Assembly: GCA_900313005.1 (NCBI GenBank)
Contig: ONZJ01000002.1
Location: 3,071,904-3,135,903, forward strand
DNA length: 64,000 nt
From: Rhodobacteraceae bacterium EL129
Lineage (GTDB): Bacteria; Pseudomonadota; Alphaproteobacteria; Rhodobacterales; Rhodobacteraceae
Direction: 5' to 3'
Shown: piece after piece, positions 57,289 to 64,000 of the stretch
Layout: each line of letters starts with the position of its first letter
Numbering within the stretch: position 1 is the stretch's first letter
Program-made: the position numbers and the translations under genes
Notes under the pieces: generated by a model
Told to the model about the DNA's origin: nothing
The model's database searches: none
Seen by the model: only the letters and a program-made list of their open reading frames with translations

Positions 57289-58208
57289 TGGACCTTGGAT
57301 CAATCAGCCCCACCCTTTTGCTCGCCTCGCTCATGGTCGCGGCCACGCCTATTCTGCTGGCCGCACTTGGAGAGTTGGTGGTCGAGCGGGCAGGCGTGCT
57401 GAACCTTGGGGTTGAGGGCATGATGATCACCGGGGCGATTTGTGGCTTTGCGATTGCGGTAAACACTGGCTCGCCCACCCTTGGATTTATCGCAGCGGCC
57501 CTGGGTGGGGCGGCGCTATCGCTGCTCTTTGCTATTCTCACGCAAGTGGCTCTGGCCAATCATGTGGCAAGCGGTTTGGCGTTGACCTTGTTCGGGCTGG
57601 GCCTGAGTGCGCTTTTGGGCCAAGGCTATGTGGGCATCAAACCACCCGCCACGGACAAGCTGGATATTCCGGTGCTGAGCGATTTACCTGTCGTGGGCCC
57701 GGTGCTCTTTGCCCATGATCCGATGGTGTATGTCGGGCTGGCCCTCACGCTGGCCGTATGGTTCGTGCTGAACCGCACCCGCGCCGGGCTGATCCTACGC
57801 GCGGTGGGTGAGAACCACGATGCAGCCCATGCTCTGGGTTACAAAGTGGTGCGCGTGCGGGTTATGGCCATCCTCTTTGGTGGGGCCTGTGCGGGATTGG
57901 GCGGGGCGTATATCAGCCTGATCCGAGTGCCGCAATGGACCGAAGGCATGACGGCAGGGGTAGGATGGATCGCTCTGGCCCTGGTTGTCTTTGCATCGTG
58001 GCGCGCCGGACGGGTAATGTTGGGCGCTTACTTATTTGGCGGCGTCACGGTGTTACAGTTGAACCTGCAGGCGGCGGGGGTTGCACTTCCTGTCGAATAC
58101 CTTTCCATGTCGCCCTATATTATTACCATATTGGTGCTGGTCATCATGTCAGCCGAGCGCAACCGCGCCCCGGCAAGCCTTGGCCGCACCTTCCACGCCT
58201 CAAACTGA
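57285..58208 (+). CDS. Purine/nucleoside-type ABC importer permease 2 (YufQ-like)
   Basis: From the ATG at 57285 the protein has 307 residues (a second ATG follows at once). It contains LAALGELVVERAGVLNLGVEGMMITGAICGF (about 22-52), a pattern that mirrors the NIGAEGQ motif of the partner permease. The ATPase-contact loop is RAVGENHDAAHALGYKVVRVRVMA. It forms the heteromeric channel with the permease at 55808, from which the small low-GC gene now separates it. Confidence 0.9.
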   Translation: MMDLGSISPTLLLASLMVAATPILLAALGELVVERAGVLNLGVEGMMITGAICGFAIAVNTGSPTLGFIAAALGGAALSLLFAILTQVALANHVASGLALTLFGLGLSALLGQGYVGIKPPATDKLDIPVLSDLPVVGPVLFAHDPMVYVGLALTLAVWFVLNRTRAGLILRAVGENHDAAHALGYKVVRVRVMAILFGGACAGLGGAYISLIRVPQWTEGMTAGVGWIALALVVFASWRAGRVMLGAYLFGGVTVLQLNLQAAGVALPVEYLSMSPYIITILVLVIMSAERNRAPASLGRTFHASN

Positions 58209-58245
58209 GGCCGCTGCTATAAACGACAAAGGGAGAACCACTCAG

Positions 58246-59319
58246 ATGAAATTCGTGAAACACCTTGCCGGGGCTGCCCTGGCGCTGGGGTTGGCCACAT
58301 CGGCCATGGCTCAGGACAAAACCAAGGTTGGCTTTATATACGTGGGACCTGTCGGCGATGGCGGCTGGACTTACGAGCATGACAAAGGCCGTCAGGCGAT
58401 CGAAGAGGCATTCGGAGACGCGGTCGAGACCGTTTACCAGGAAAGCGTGCCGGAAGGGGCAGACGCCGAACGGGCAATCACTCAGATGGCGCTTCAGGGG
58501 GCTGATCTGATTTTCACCACGTCCTTTGGCTATATGGATCCAACTGTGAATGTTGCGGCCAAGTTTCCTGATGTGAAGTTTGAGCACGCCACAGGCTATA
58601 AAACTGCTGACAATGTCAGTACCTATTCGGCGCGTTTCTACGAAGGCCGCGCCATTCAGGGCCATATCGCAGGCAAGATGACCAAGACCAACACGATTGG
58701 CTATATTGCCTCATTCCCAATCCCCGAAGTGATCCGGGGCATCAACTCGGCCTATATCCACGCGAAAAAGGTCAACCCTGATGTGCAGTTCAAGATCATC
58801 TGGGCCTTTACCTGGTTCGATCCTGCCAAAGAGGCCGATGCGGCGACGGCTCTGATCGAACAGGGTGCTGATGTAATCCTGCAGCATACCGATTCCACAG
58901 CCCCTCAGGCAGCAGCAGAAAAGGCAGGAGGCGTGATCACCTTTGGTCAGGCCTCGGACATGAGCGAATACGCCCCCCTGCCCCGTGTAAGCAGCATCAT
59001 TGACGATTGGGGCCCTTACTATGTGGCGCGCACCAAGGCGGTCATGGATGGCAACTGGTCAACTGTGCAAACATGGGATGGCATTGGCGCCGGCATGGTT
59101 GGCATTGGCGAGATCACCGATGCGGTCCCTGCGGATGTGAAAGCTGAAGCCTTGGCAATGAAAGACGCCATTGCATCAGGTGAGTACCACCCGTTCAGCG
59201 GTCCTTTGAAAAAGCAGGACGGCTCTGATTGGCTGGCCGAAGGTGAAACTGCCGACGACGGCACCTTGCTGGGAATGGATTTCTACGTCGAAGGTCTGGA
59301 CGGCGAAATTCCGAACTGA
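58246..59319 (+). CDS. BMP-family periplasmic binding protein of the purine/nucleoside-type importer
   Basis: From the ATG at 58246 (GGGAGAA upstream) the protein has 357 residues. A Sec signal ends in TSAMAQD; there is no lipobox, so it is soluble, unlike the PnrA/Med lipoproteins. The mature part opens TKVGFIYVGPVGDGGWTYEHDKGRQAIEEAF and contains GADLIFTTSFGYMDPTVNVA, both hallmark BMP-family regions. The family binds nucleosides or purines; the xdhC neighbourhood favours a purine. Last gene of the operon. Confidence 0.92.
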   Translation: MKFVKHLAGAALALGLATSAMAQDKTKVGFIYVGPVGDGGWTYEHDKGRQAIEEAFGDAVETVYQESVPEGADAERAITQMALQGADLIFTTSFGYMDPTVNVAAKFPDVKFEHATGYKTADNVSTYSARFYEGRAIQGHIAGKMTKTNTIGYIASFPIPEVIRGINSAYIHAKKVNPDVQFKIIWAFTWFDPAKEADAATALIEQGADVILQHTDSTAPQAAAEKAGGVITFGQASDMSEYAPLPRVSSIIDDWGPYYVARTKAVMDGNWSTVQTWDGIGAGMVGIGEITDAVPADVKAEALAMKDAIASGEYHPFSGPLKKQDGSDWLAEGETADDGTLLGMDFYVEGLDGEIPN

Positions 59320-59340
59320 GCTTGACGCATTCAGATATAA

Positions 59341-59366
59341 GGGCCCTGCTTCGGCGGGGCTCTTTT
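59341..59366 (+). terminator. UUCG-loop intrinsic terminator ending the importer operon
   Basis: GGGCCCTGC (59341-59349), TTCG loop (59350-59353) and GCGGGGCTC (59354-59362) form a 9-bp stem with two G-U pairs. TTTT (59363-59366) follows directly. A UUCG tetraloop plus T-run 22 bases after the last importer gene makes this convincing. Confidence 0.85.
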
Positions 59367-59399
59367 CATTTCATGCCAGAATGTGGCAGGGATGAGATC

Positions 59400-60059
59400 A
59401 TGACTGATAAACGCCGACTGCCAGAATCCGCCTCATTCGCCTCACCTGTTGAGGGCGCTCGACTGCATGCGCCCTCGGCTGAGCGCAATGCCAATGCGAT
59501 TGCTGCAGTTTTAGAACAATATGCCCCGCGGACGGGCCAGGCATTGGAAATCGCCAGTGGCACAGGACAGCATGTGGTGCAGTTTGCCCGGACCTTGCCG
59601 GATCTGATCTGGCAGCCCAGCGACATCGACCCAGAGCGACGCGAAAGCATCGACGCATGGGCCAGCGAATCCGGGCTGCCAAACCTGCGCCCGGCCGTCG
59701 CTTTGGATGCGGCACAACCCGGGTGGGGAAGCACACTGCATGAACAAGATCTGATCTTACTGGTGAATCTGCTACACTTGATCCGCGAGGATGAGGCAAA
59801 GACTGTGGTGACCCAAGCGGCCCGGGCCCTGAACCCCAATGGACGCCTGATGCTTTACGGACCGTTTCGGCGCGCCGGAGAATTGACCTCGGAGGGAGAT
59901 GTCCGATTTAACGCCAGCCTGAGGGCCGCAGATACGCAGATTGGGTACAAGGATGATTTTGATGTCATCGACTGGCTGCACGGTGCAGGATTGGCCTTGG
60001 TTGATGTAATCGAAATGCCTGCAAACAACCTGTGCCTGATTGCTCAGCGAGATGGCTAA
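59400..60059 (+). CDS. DUF938 family SAM-dependent methyltransferase-like protein
   Basis: From the ATG at 59400 the protein has 219 residues; an upstream extension reads through the terminator and is rejected. The start RRLPESASFASPVEGARLHAPSAERNANAI and the SAM loop ALEIASGTGQHVVQFA (about 48-63) are typical of DUF938. Later come PSDIDPERRESI and GRLMLYGPFRRAG. No substrate is known for the family. Monocistronic after the terminator. Confidence 0.88.
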   Translation: MTDKRRLPESASFASPVEGARLHAPSAERNANAIAAVLEQYAPRTGQALEIASGTGQHVVQFARTLPDLIWQPSDIDPERRESIDAWASESGLPNLRPAVALDAAQPGWGSTLHEQDLILLVNLLHLIREDEAKTVVTQAARALNPNGRLMLYGPFRRAGELTSEGDVRFNASLRAADTQIGYKDDFDVIDWLHGAGLALVDVIEMPANNLCLIAQRDG

Positions 60060-60162
60060 GCGGCTGGGCGCTGTTCCGCCTCCTTTCTTCTGAATACAAT
60101 TTGACAAGCACGCCTCGCCCCATGAGGCTTGAGGTCCAGTTAAATTGCATTGGGTCTGTATG

Positions 60163-60921
60163 ATGAACGCGTTTAGGTATCTTTGTTTCATGGGTTTGGC
60201 CTGCATAGCACTGGCCTTGGGGACAGGAGCGCAAGCACAGAACTTTAGCGATAGTGATCCAGTGGATTTTGTCGGCAAAGGGCCCGGACGCTATCCGGTT
60301 CATGGCATTGATGCTGCCCGTTTCCAAACGTCAGTGGACTGGAAGAAAGCCAAGCGCGCAGGTGTGCAATTTGCCTTTGTCAAAGCCACCGAAGGTGGGG
60401 ATCTGCTGGACCCGAAATTTGGTGCTCATTGGAACGGCGCTCAACGGGCGGGCATCGCCACGGGTGCGTACCATTTTTACTATTTTTGTACTAAACCACG
60501 GGTGCAGGCGCGGTGGTTCATCCGCAATGTGCCAAAGAAGCGAGGGGCTTTGCCCCCTGTTCTGGACATGGAGTGGAACCCGTTTTCGCCGACCTGCAAG
60601 CTGCGCCCCCCAGCGGCCGAGGTGCGGCGGCAGATGACCATCTGGCTCAACATGGTTGAGCGACATTACGGCCAGCGTCCCATCATCTACACCACGCCCG
60701 GATTTTACAAAGACAACGATCTGCGTCAGATGCGCCGCGAAGAGTTCTGGTTGCGCACCACGGCCAAGACGCCCAAGCAGGCCTATCCCGACCAAAGCTG
60801 GAGCTTTTGGCAATACAGTGCCACCGGACTGGTGCCGGGGATCAAGGGCGAGGTTGACCTGAACGTCTTTGCCGGGAACCGCAGGCAGTGGAAGGCGTGG
60901 TTGAGGAAGCGGGCGCGTTAG
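60163..60921 (+). CDS. GH25 muramidase (lysozyme) with signal peptide
   Basis: About 252 residues from MNAFRYLCFMGLACIALALGTGAQAQ (Sec signal; another Met precedes directly). The GH25 core carries GIDAARFQTSVDWKKAKRAGVQFAFVKATEG and LPPVLDMEWNPFSP (catalytic Asp/Glu pair), then FWQYSATGLVPGIKGEVDLNVFAG. It cleaves the glycan strand of peptidoglycan in the periplasm or outside. Proteins of this type are often chromosomal and need not be phage-derived; no phage genes are nearby. Confidence 0.9.
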   Translation: MNAFRYLCFMGLACIALALGTGAQAQNFSDSDPVDFVGKGPGRYPVHGIDAARFQTSVDWKKAKRAGVQFAFVKATEGGDLLDPKFGAHWNGAQRAGIATGAYHFYYFCTKPRVQARWFIRNVPKKRGALPPVLDMEWNPFSPTCKLRPPAAEVRRQMTIWLNMVERHYGQRPIIYTTPGFYKDNDLRQMRREEFWLRTTAKTPKQAYPDQSWSFWQYSATGLVPGIKGEVDLNVFAGNRRQWKAWLRKRAR

Positions 60922-61285
60922 CGGGGTTACCATCGCGCTGAGATTTAGGAATTGAATCCGCTGGGGTGGGGCTGCCATTCAATTCGTACGCCTAGCCGGG
61001 TATCAGCCGCTTTTGCGGCCCTGCTATCCGCTGGTCGGCAGGGTATTGCGCAGCAATGTCCCGAGAGACGTCAGCCCCTCCCTTGGGCTGGCGATATGGT
61101 GAGAGTAAGCGCAAGAAATGTTCTGAAGGATGTGCTTTGCGGGCATAAAACGCGTTGAAGTTTCTATTGGTTCGCTTGCCCAGGGGCTGACGTTGGCCTC
61201 CTGAGGATAGGTGTTCCAAAATCAAAGGCCTGCAATGGGCTCAATCCAGACAGCAGACTTGAACCGTGGGACGCTGCGACTTCCT
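60922..61285. other. Gene-poor interval between the muramidase and the dimethylglycine-dehydrogenase-like gene
   Basis: No open frame in this convergent gap shows family resemblance. The longest, on the minus strand (60992-61225), is Arg/Gln-rich and unsupported. I see only a terminator at its right end (61286-61320). Confidence 0.45.
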
Positions 61286-61320
61286 GAAAAACAACAGGGG
61301 CGCATCAATGACGCGCCCCC
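61286..61320 (-). terminator. Intrinsic terminator of the dimethylglycine-dehydrogenase-like gene
   Basis: On the minus strand GGGGCGC and GCGCCCC (61297-61303 and 61313-61319) form a perfect 7-bp stem with a 9-base loop. TGTTGTTTTT (61287-61296) follows. It lies 10 bases after the stop of the gene at 61330. Confidence 0.8.
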
Positions 61321-61329
61321 TTGAGTGAC

Positions 61330-63837
61330 TTATCCGTCGATGCGGATCACTTCGTTTTTCGGATCATATGGGCTGTCGCAGGTCACCACCGCATCCCACA
61401 GCTTGTCCTGCATTTTGACCTGCAGCTTAGTGCCCTCCACGGCCAGATCTGGCGTGACATAGCCCATCCCGATGGACTTGCCGAAATGCACCGAATAGCC
61501 ACCCGATGTCAGACGTCCAACGCGGGTGCCCTCAGGCGTATAGAGCACTTCGCGACCCCAAGGGTCAGCGTCCTCTGGGCCGTCGATCAGAACCGTGCAG
61601 CATTTCACACGCACGCCTGTCTCGACCAGCTTGTCCTTGCCGTGGAAGTCCTTTTCAAGATCAACGAAACGCGGCAAGTCAGCTTCCAGAGGTGTGGCAT
61701 CGCGGCCCAGTTCGTTGCCAAAGGCGCGATAGGATTTTTCCTGACGCAACCAGTTCTGGGCGCGGGCACCGACCAGCTTCATGCCGTGCTTTTCGCCAGC
61801 TTTCTCGAGCAGATCAAACAGGTAGTTCTGCATTTCCATTGGATGGTGCAGCTCGTAGCCCAGTTCGCCCGTGTACGCCACGCGGATGGCGTTGACCGGG
61901 CACATACCCAATTCAATCTGACGGGCAGACAGCCAAGGGAAGCGTTTGTTCGACAAAGCGGTTGCCGGATCAGCATCGTTGATCACTTCGCGCAGCACAT
62001 CACGTGACTTAGGTCCTGCGATAGCAAAAACACCCCACTGCGTAGTGACATCCTGAATTTCGATATAGCCGAACTCATCCGCCTTATCCTCGGCGGCTTT
62101 ACGTAGGAAGTCGGCATCATATTCCGTCCAGGCGCCCGCACTGACGAGGTAGTAGTTGTTCTCGCCATTACGCACGATGGTGTATTCGGTGCGTGTGGTG
62201 CCAAAGGCTGTCAGCGCATAGGTCAGGTTGATCCGGCCAACCTTGGGCAGCTTGTTGCAGGTGAACCAGTCGAGGAAGGCAGTCGCTCCCGGCCCTTTGA
62301 CAACGTGTTTGGTGAACGCCGTGGCGTCGATCAGACCGACACCTTCGCGGATCGCCTTAGCCTCGTCCACGGCGTGCTGCCACCAACCGCCACGGCGGAA
62401 GCTGCGTGCGTCATGGTCGAAGGTGTCAGATGCATCGAGTGGCCCAAAGTAGTTGGGGCGCTCCCAGCCATTGACCCAGCCGAACTGTGCGCCACGGGCT
62501 TTTTGACGATCAAATGCAGGGGCTGTGCGCAATGGGCGACAGGCAGGGCGTTCCTCATCCGGGTGGTGCAGGATATAGACGTGGCTATAGCACTCTTCGT
62601 TCTTGCGCGCTGCAAATTCGGTGGTCATCCAGTTGCTGGAATAGCGTTTGGGATCAAGCGACGCCATGTCGATCTCGGCTTCGCCATCGACCATCATCTG
62701 AGCGAGGTAATACCCCGTGCCGCCGCCAGCGGTGATCCCGAATGAAAACCCTTCGGCCAGCCACATGTTGCGCAGGCCCGGCGCAGGACCGACCAGCGGG
62801 TTGCCATCAGGAGTATAGCAGATCGGGCCGTTGAAATCGTCCTTGAGGCCAGACTCGGCGCAGGAAGGCACCCGTTCGGTCATTGCCATGTATTGTTCGG
62901 CGATGCGATCCAGATCAATCGGGAAAAGATCAGCACGGAAGCTGTCTGGCACGCCGTGTTCAAAACGGGCCGGAGCGCCGTGCTCATAGATTCCCAAAAT
63001 CCAGCCACCGCGCTCTTCGCGGGCGTAGGACTCATTGTCAGCATCGCGCACAACAGGGTGCTCAGGGTTGCCGACTTCACGCCATTTGACCAACTCAGGG
63101 TCTTTGTCCATGACAATGAAGGTATGCTCCACCGGGATGGCAGGCATTTTGATGCCCAGCATCTTGGCGGTGCGCTGCGCGTGGTTGCCTGAGGCGGTCA
63201 CAACATGTTCGGCAGTGATCACCACCTGCTCGTCCGAGGCCACAAGGTTACCACCCTTGTCGACCATCTTGGTGCAGGTCACTTCCCAATGGGTACCGTT
63301 CCAGTGGAAAGCATCGGCCTGCATCTTACGCACAATCTCGACCCCGCGCTGGCGCGCGCCCTTGGCCATCGCTTGCGTGACGTCAGCGGGGTTAATGTAG
63401 CCATCTTCGGTGTGATAGATCGCACCTTTCAGGTCATCGGTGCGAATGAGTGGCCATCGCTCCTTGATCTGATCGGGGGTCAGCCATTCATAGGCGACGC
63501 CACAGGTTTCAGCCGTCGAGGCGTATAGCATGTACTCGTCCATGCGTTCCTGTGTCTGCGCCATACGCAGATTGCCCACCACGGCGAAACCCGCGTTCAA
63601 CCCTGTTTCTTCCTCAAGCTGCTTGTAGAAATCGACCGAGTATTTGTGGATATGGGTTGTCGCATAGGACATGTTGAACAAAGGCAGCAGGCCTGCAGCG
63701 TGCCAGGTTGATCCAGACGTCAGCTCATCGCGTTCGATCAGCATCACATCGTCCCAGCCTGCTTTGGCCAGATGATAGGCAATCGAAGTCCCAACGGCAC
63801 CGCCGCCGACAACCAATGCTTTGACTTGGGTTTTCAT
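61330..63837 (-). CDS. Dimethylglycine/sarcosine dehydrogenase-like protein (FAD oxidoreductase fused to GcvT-like domain)
   Basis: The 835-residue protein has an N-terminal FAD domain (ALVVGGGAVGTSIAYHLAK, then GSTWHAAGLLPLFNMSYATT, with the His-x-x-G site for the flavin) to about residue 400. A C-terminal aminomethyltransferase-type domain (GcvT fold, folate-binding) follows, with GVGLIDATAFTKHVVKGPGA, VAYTGELGYELHHPME and LPRFVDLEKDFHGKDKLVE. Such fusions demethylate dimethylglycine or sarcosine and pass the one-carbon unit to tetrahydrofolate, which fits glycine-betaine use in marine bacteria. The paralogue family is large, so the exact substrate is open. The 163 bases upstream to the window edge hold no recognised element. 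Confidence 0.85.
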   Translation of the reverse strand: MKTQVKALVVGGGAVGTSIAYHLAKAGWDDVMLIERDELTSGSTWHAAGLLPLFNMSYATTHIHKYSVDFYKQLEEETGLNAGFAVVGNLRMAQTQERMDEYMLYASTAETCGVAYEWLTPDQIKERWPLIRTDDLKGAIYHTEDGYINPADVTQAMAKGARQRGVEIVRKMQADAFHWNGTHWEVTCTKMVDKGGNLVASDEQVVITAEHVVTASGNHAQRTAKMLGIKMPAIPVEHTFIVMDKDPELVKWREVGNPEHPVVRDADNESYAREERGGWILGIYEHGAPARFEHGVPDSFRADLFPIDLDRIAEQYMAMTERVPSCAESGLKDDFNGPICYTPDGNPLVGPAPGLRNMWLAEGFSFGITAGGGTGYYLAQMMVDGEAEIDMASLDPKRYSSNWMTTEFAARKNEECYSHVYILHHPDEERPACRPLRTAPAFDRQKARGAQFGWVNGWERPNYFGPLDASDTFDHDARSFRRGGWWQHAVDEAKAIREGVGLIDATAFTKHVVKGPGATAFLDWFTCNKLPKVGRINLTYALTAFGTTRTEYTIVRNGENNYYLVSAGAWTEYDADFLRKAAEDKADEFGYIEIQDVTTQWGVFAIAGPKSRDVLREVINDADPATALSNKRFPWLSARQIELGMCPVNAIRVAYTGELGYELHHPMEMQNYLFDLLEKAGEKHGMKLVGARAQNWLRQEKSYRAFGNELGRDATPLEADLPRFVDLEKDFHGKDKLVETGVRVKCCTVLIDGPEDADPWGREVLYTPEGTRVGRLTSGGYSVHFGKSIGMGYVTPDLAVEGTKLQVKMQDKLWDAVVTCDSPYDPKNEVIRIDG

Positions 63838-64000
63838 GTGATGCGACTCCCCTGACGCGGAAAATGATTGCGCATATTTAGCAGGTCCATGGAATGGCGC
63901 ACAATCCAGCCGACGCTTGTGGGTGAAAAAGCGACGCCAGACGGGTTTCAGGCGTGACGGCTGTCCGGAATGTCAGCCCCTTTTGCATCGGCGGGGTGGG

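Noticed and set aside
60145..60921. GH25 muramidase as evidence of a prophage
   Set aside because: No holin, structural or integrase genes nearby; it has its own Sec signal and looks chromosomal.
60992..61225. Minus-strand open frame of 77 codons
   Set aside because: Arg/Gln-rich, no homology, no ribosome site; probably chance.
63838..64000. Possible glycine riboswitch upstream of the dimethylglycine-dehydrogenase-like gene
   Set aside because: No paired aptamer motifs recognisable in the 163 bases available.

Overview
The window looks like chromosomal DNA of a marine Rhodobacteraceae (roseobacter-type alphaproteobacterium). This is inferred from the dense, roughly 60% GC gene packing, the gene families (class II B12-dependent ribonucleotide reductase, short-form HisG with HisZ, DUF1489, TIGR02300/FYDLN_acid, several catabolic ABC importers) and the marine osmolyte and phosphonate metabolism. 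No phage, insertion sequence, CRISPR array or plasmid module is visible. It reads as a core chromosome with catabolic cassettes and a few scars.

Left part (1-26 kb). A 2-aminoethylphosphonate catabolic pair (phnW, then phnA running off the left edge) faces its likely LysR regulator. After a gene-poor 0.7 kb comes a five-gene peptide/opine-type ABC importer with an unusually long binding protein. Next are dapA with a VOC protein, a lytic transglycosylase, a metal-flavoured outer-membrane protein with a DUF2946-like protein, a DMT exporter, and an mnmD gene that diverges from an FAD oxidoreductase resembling the other half of MnmC. Then follow a MaoC-type hydratase, a VOC protein, an FMN reductase, a LysR regulator with a dyad operator candidate, fadH, a divergent Lrp/LysE pair, accA, a GntR regulator and a YgjP-type metalloprotease.

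Middle part (26-43 kb). TIGR02300 and tRNA-Ala(GGC) precede an orphan methyltransferase. A MarR regulator, a branched-chain-amino-acid-type ABC importer (livFGMHK order on the minus strand, Tat-exported binding protein) and a divergent non-canonical crotonase form one probable uptake and CoA-ester catabolism unit. A fatty acid desaturase diverges from a TPP riboswitch that controls thiBPQ (thiamine import). Class II ribonucleotide reductase (nrdJ), a DUF1489 protein and a GlucD-like enolase-superfamily enzyme follow.

Right part (43-64 kb). There is a small beta-barrel protein with a strong terminator, a small Tat-signal protein, and hisS-hisZ-hisG in one overlapping operon, in which hisS carries an internal AT-rich segment. 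Then come slyX, a Cys-rich lipoprotein and dnaE. Behind dnaE lies a decayed C-terminal fragment of xdhB whose stop still overlaps the start of an intact xdhC. XdhC is followed by a BMP-family purine/nucleoside-type ABC importer interrupted by an unrecognised low-GC membrane-protein gene, ending at a UUCG-loop terminator. A DUF938 methyltransferase, a GH25 muramidase and a dimethylglycine/sarcosine dehydrogenase-like protein close the window.

No clearly new defence or biosynthetic system was found. The observations most worth following are the xdhB remnant beside xdhC and a purine-type importer, the low-GC gene embedded in that importer operon, the mosaic hisS, the split and divergent mnmC-like pair, and several dyad operators.
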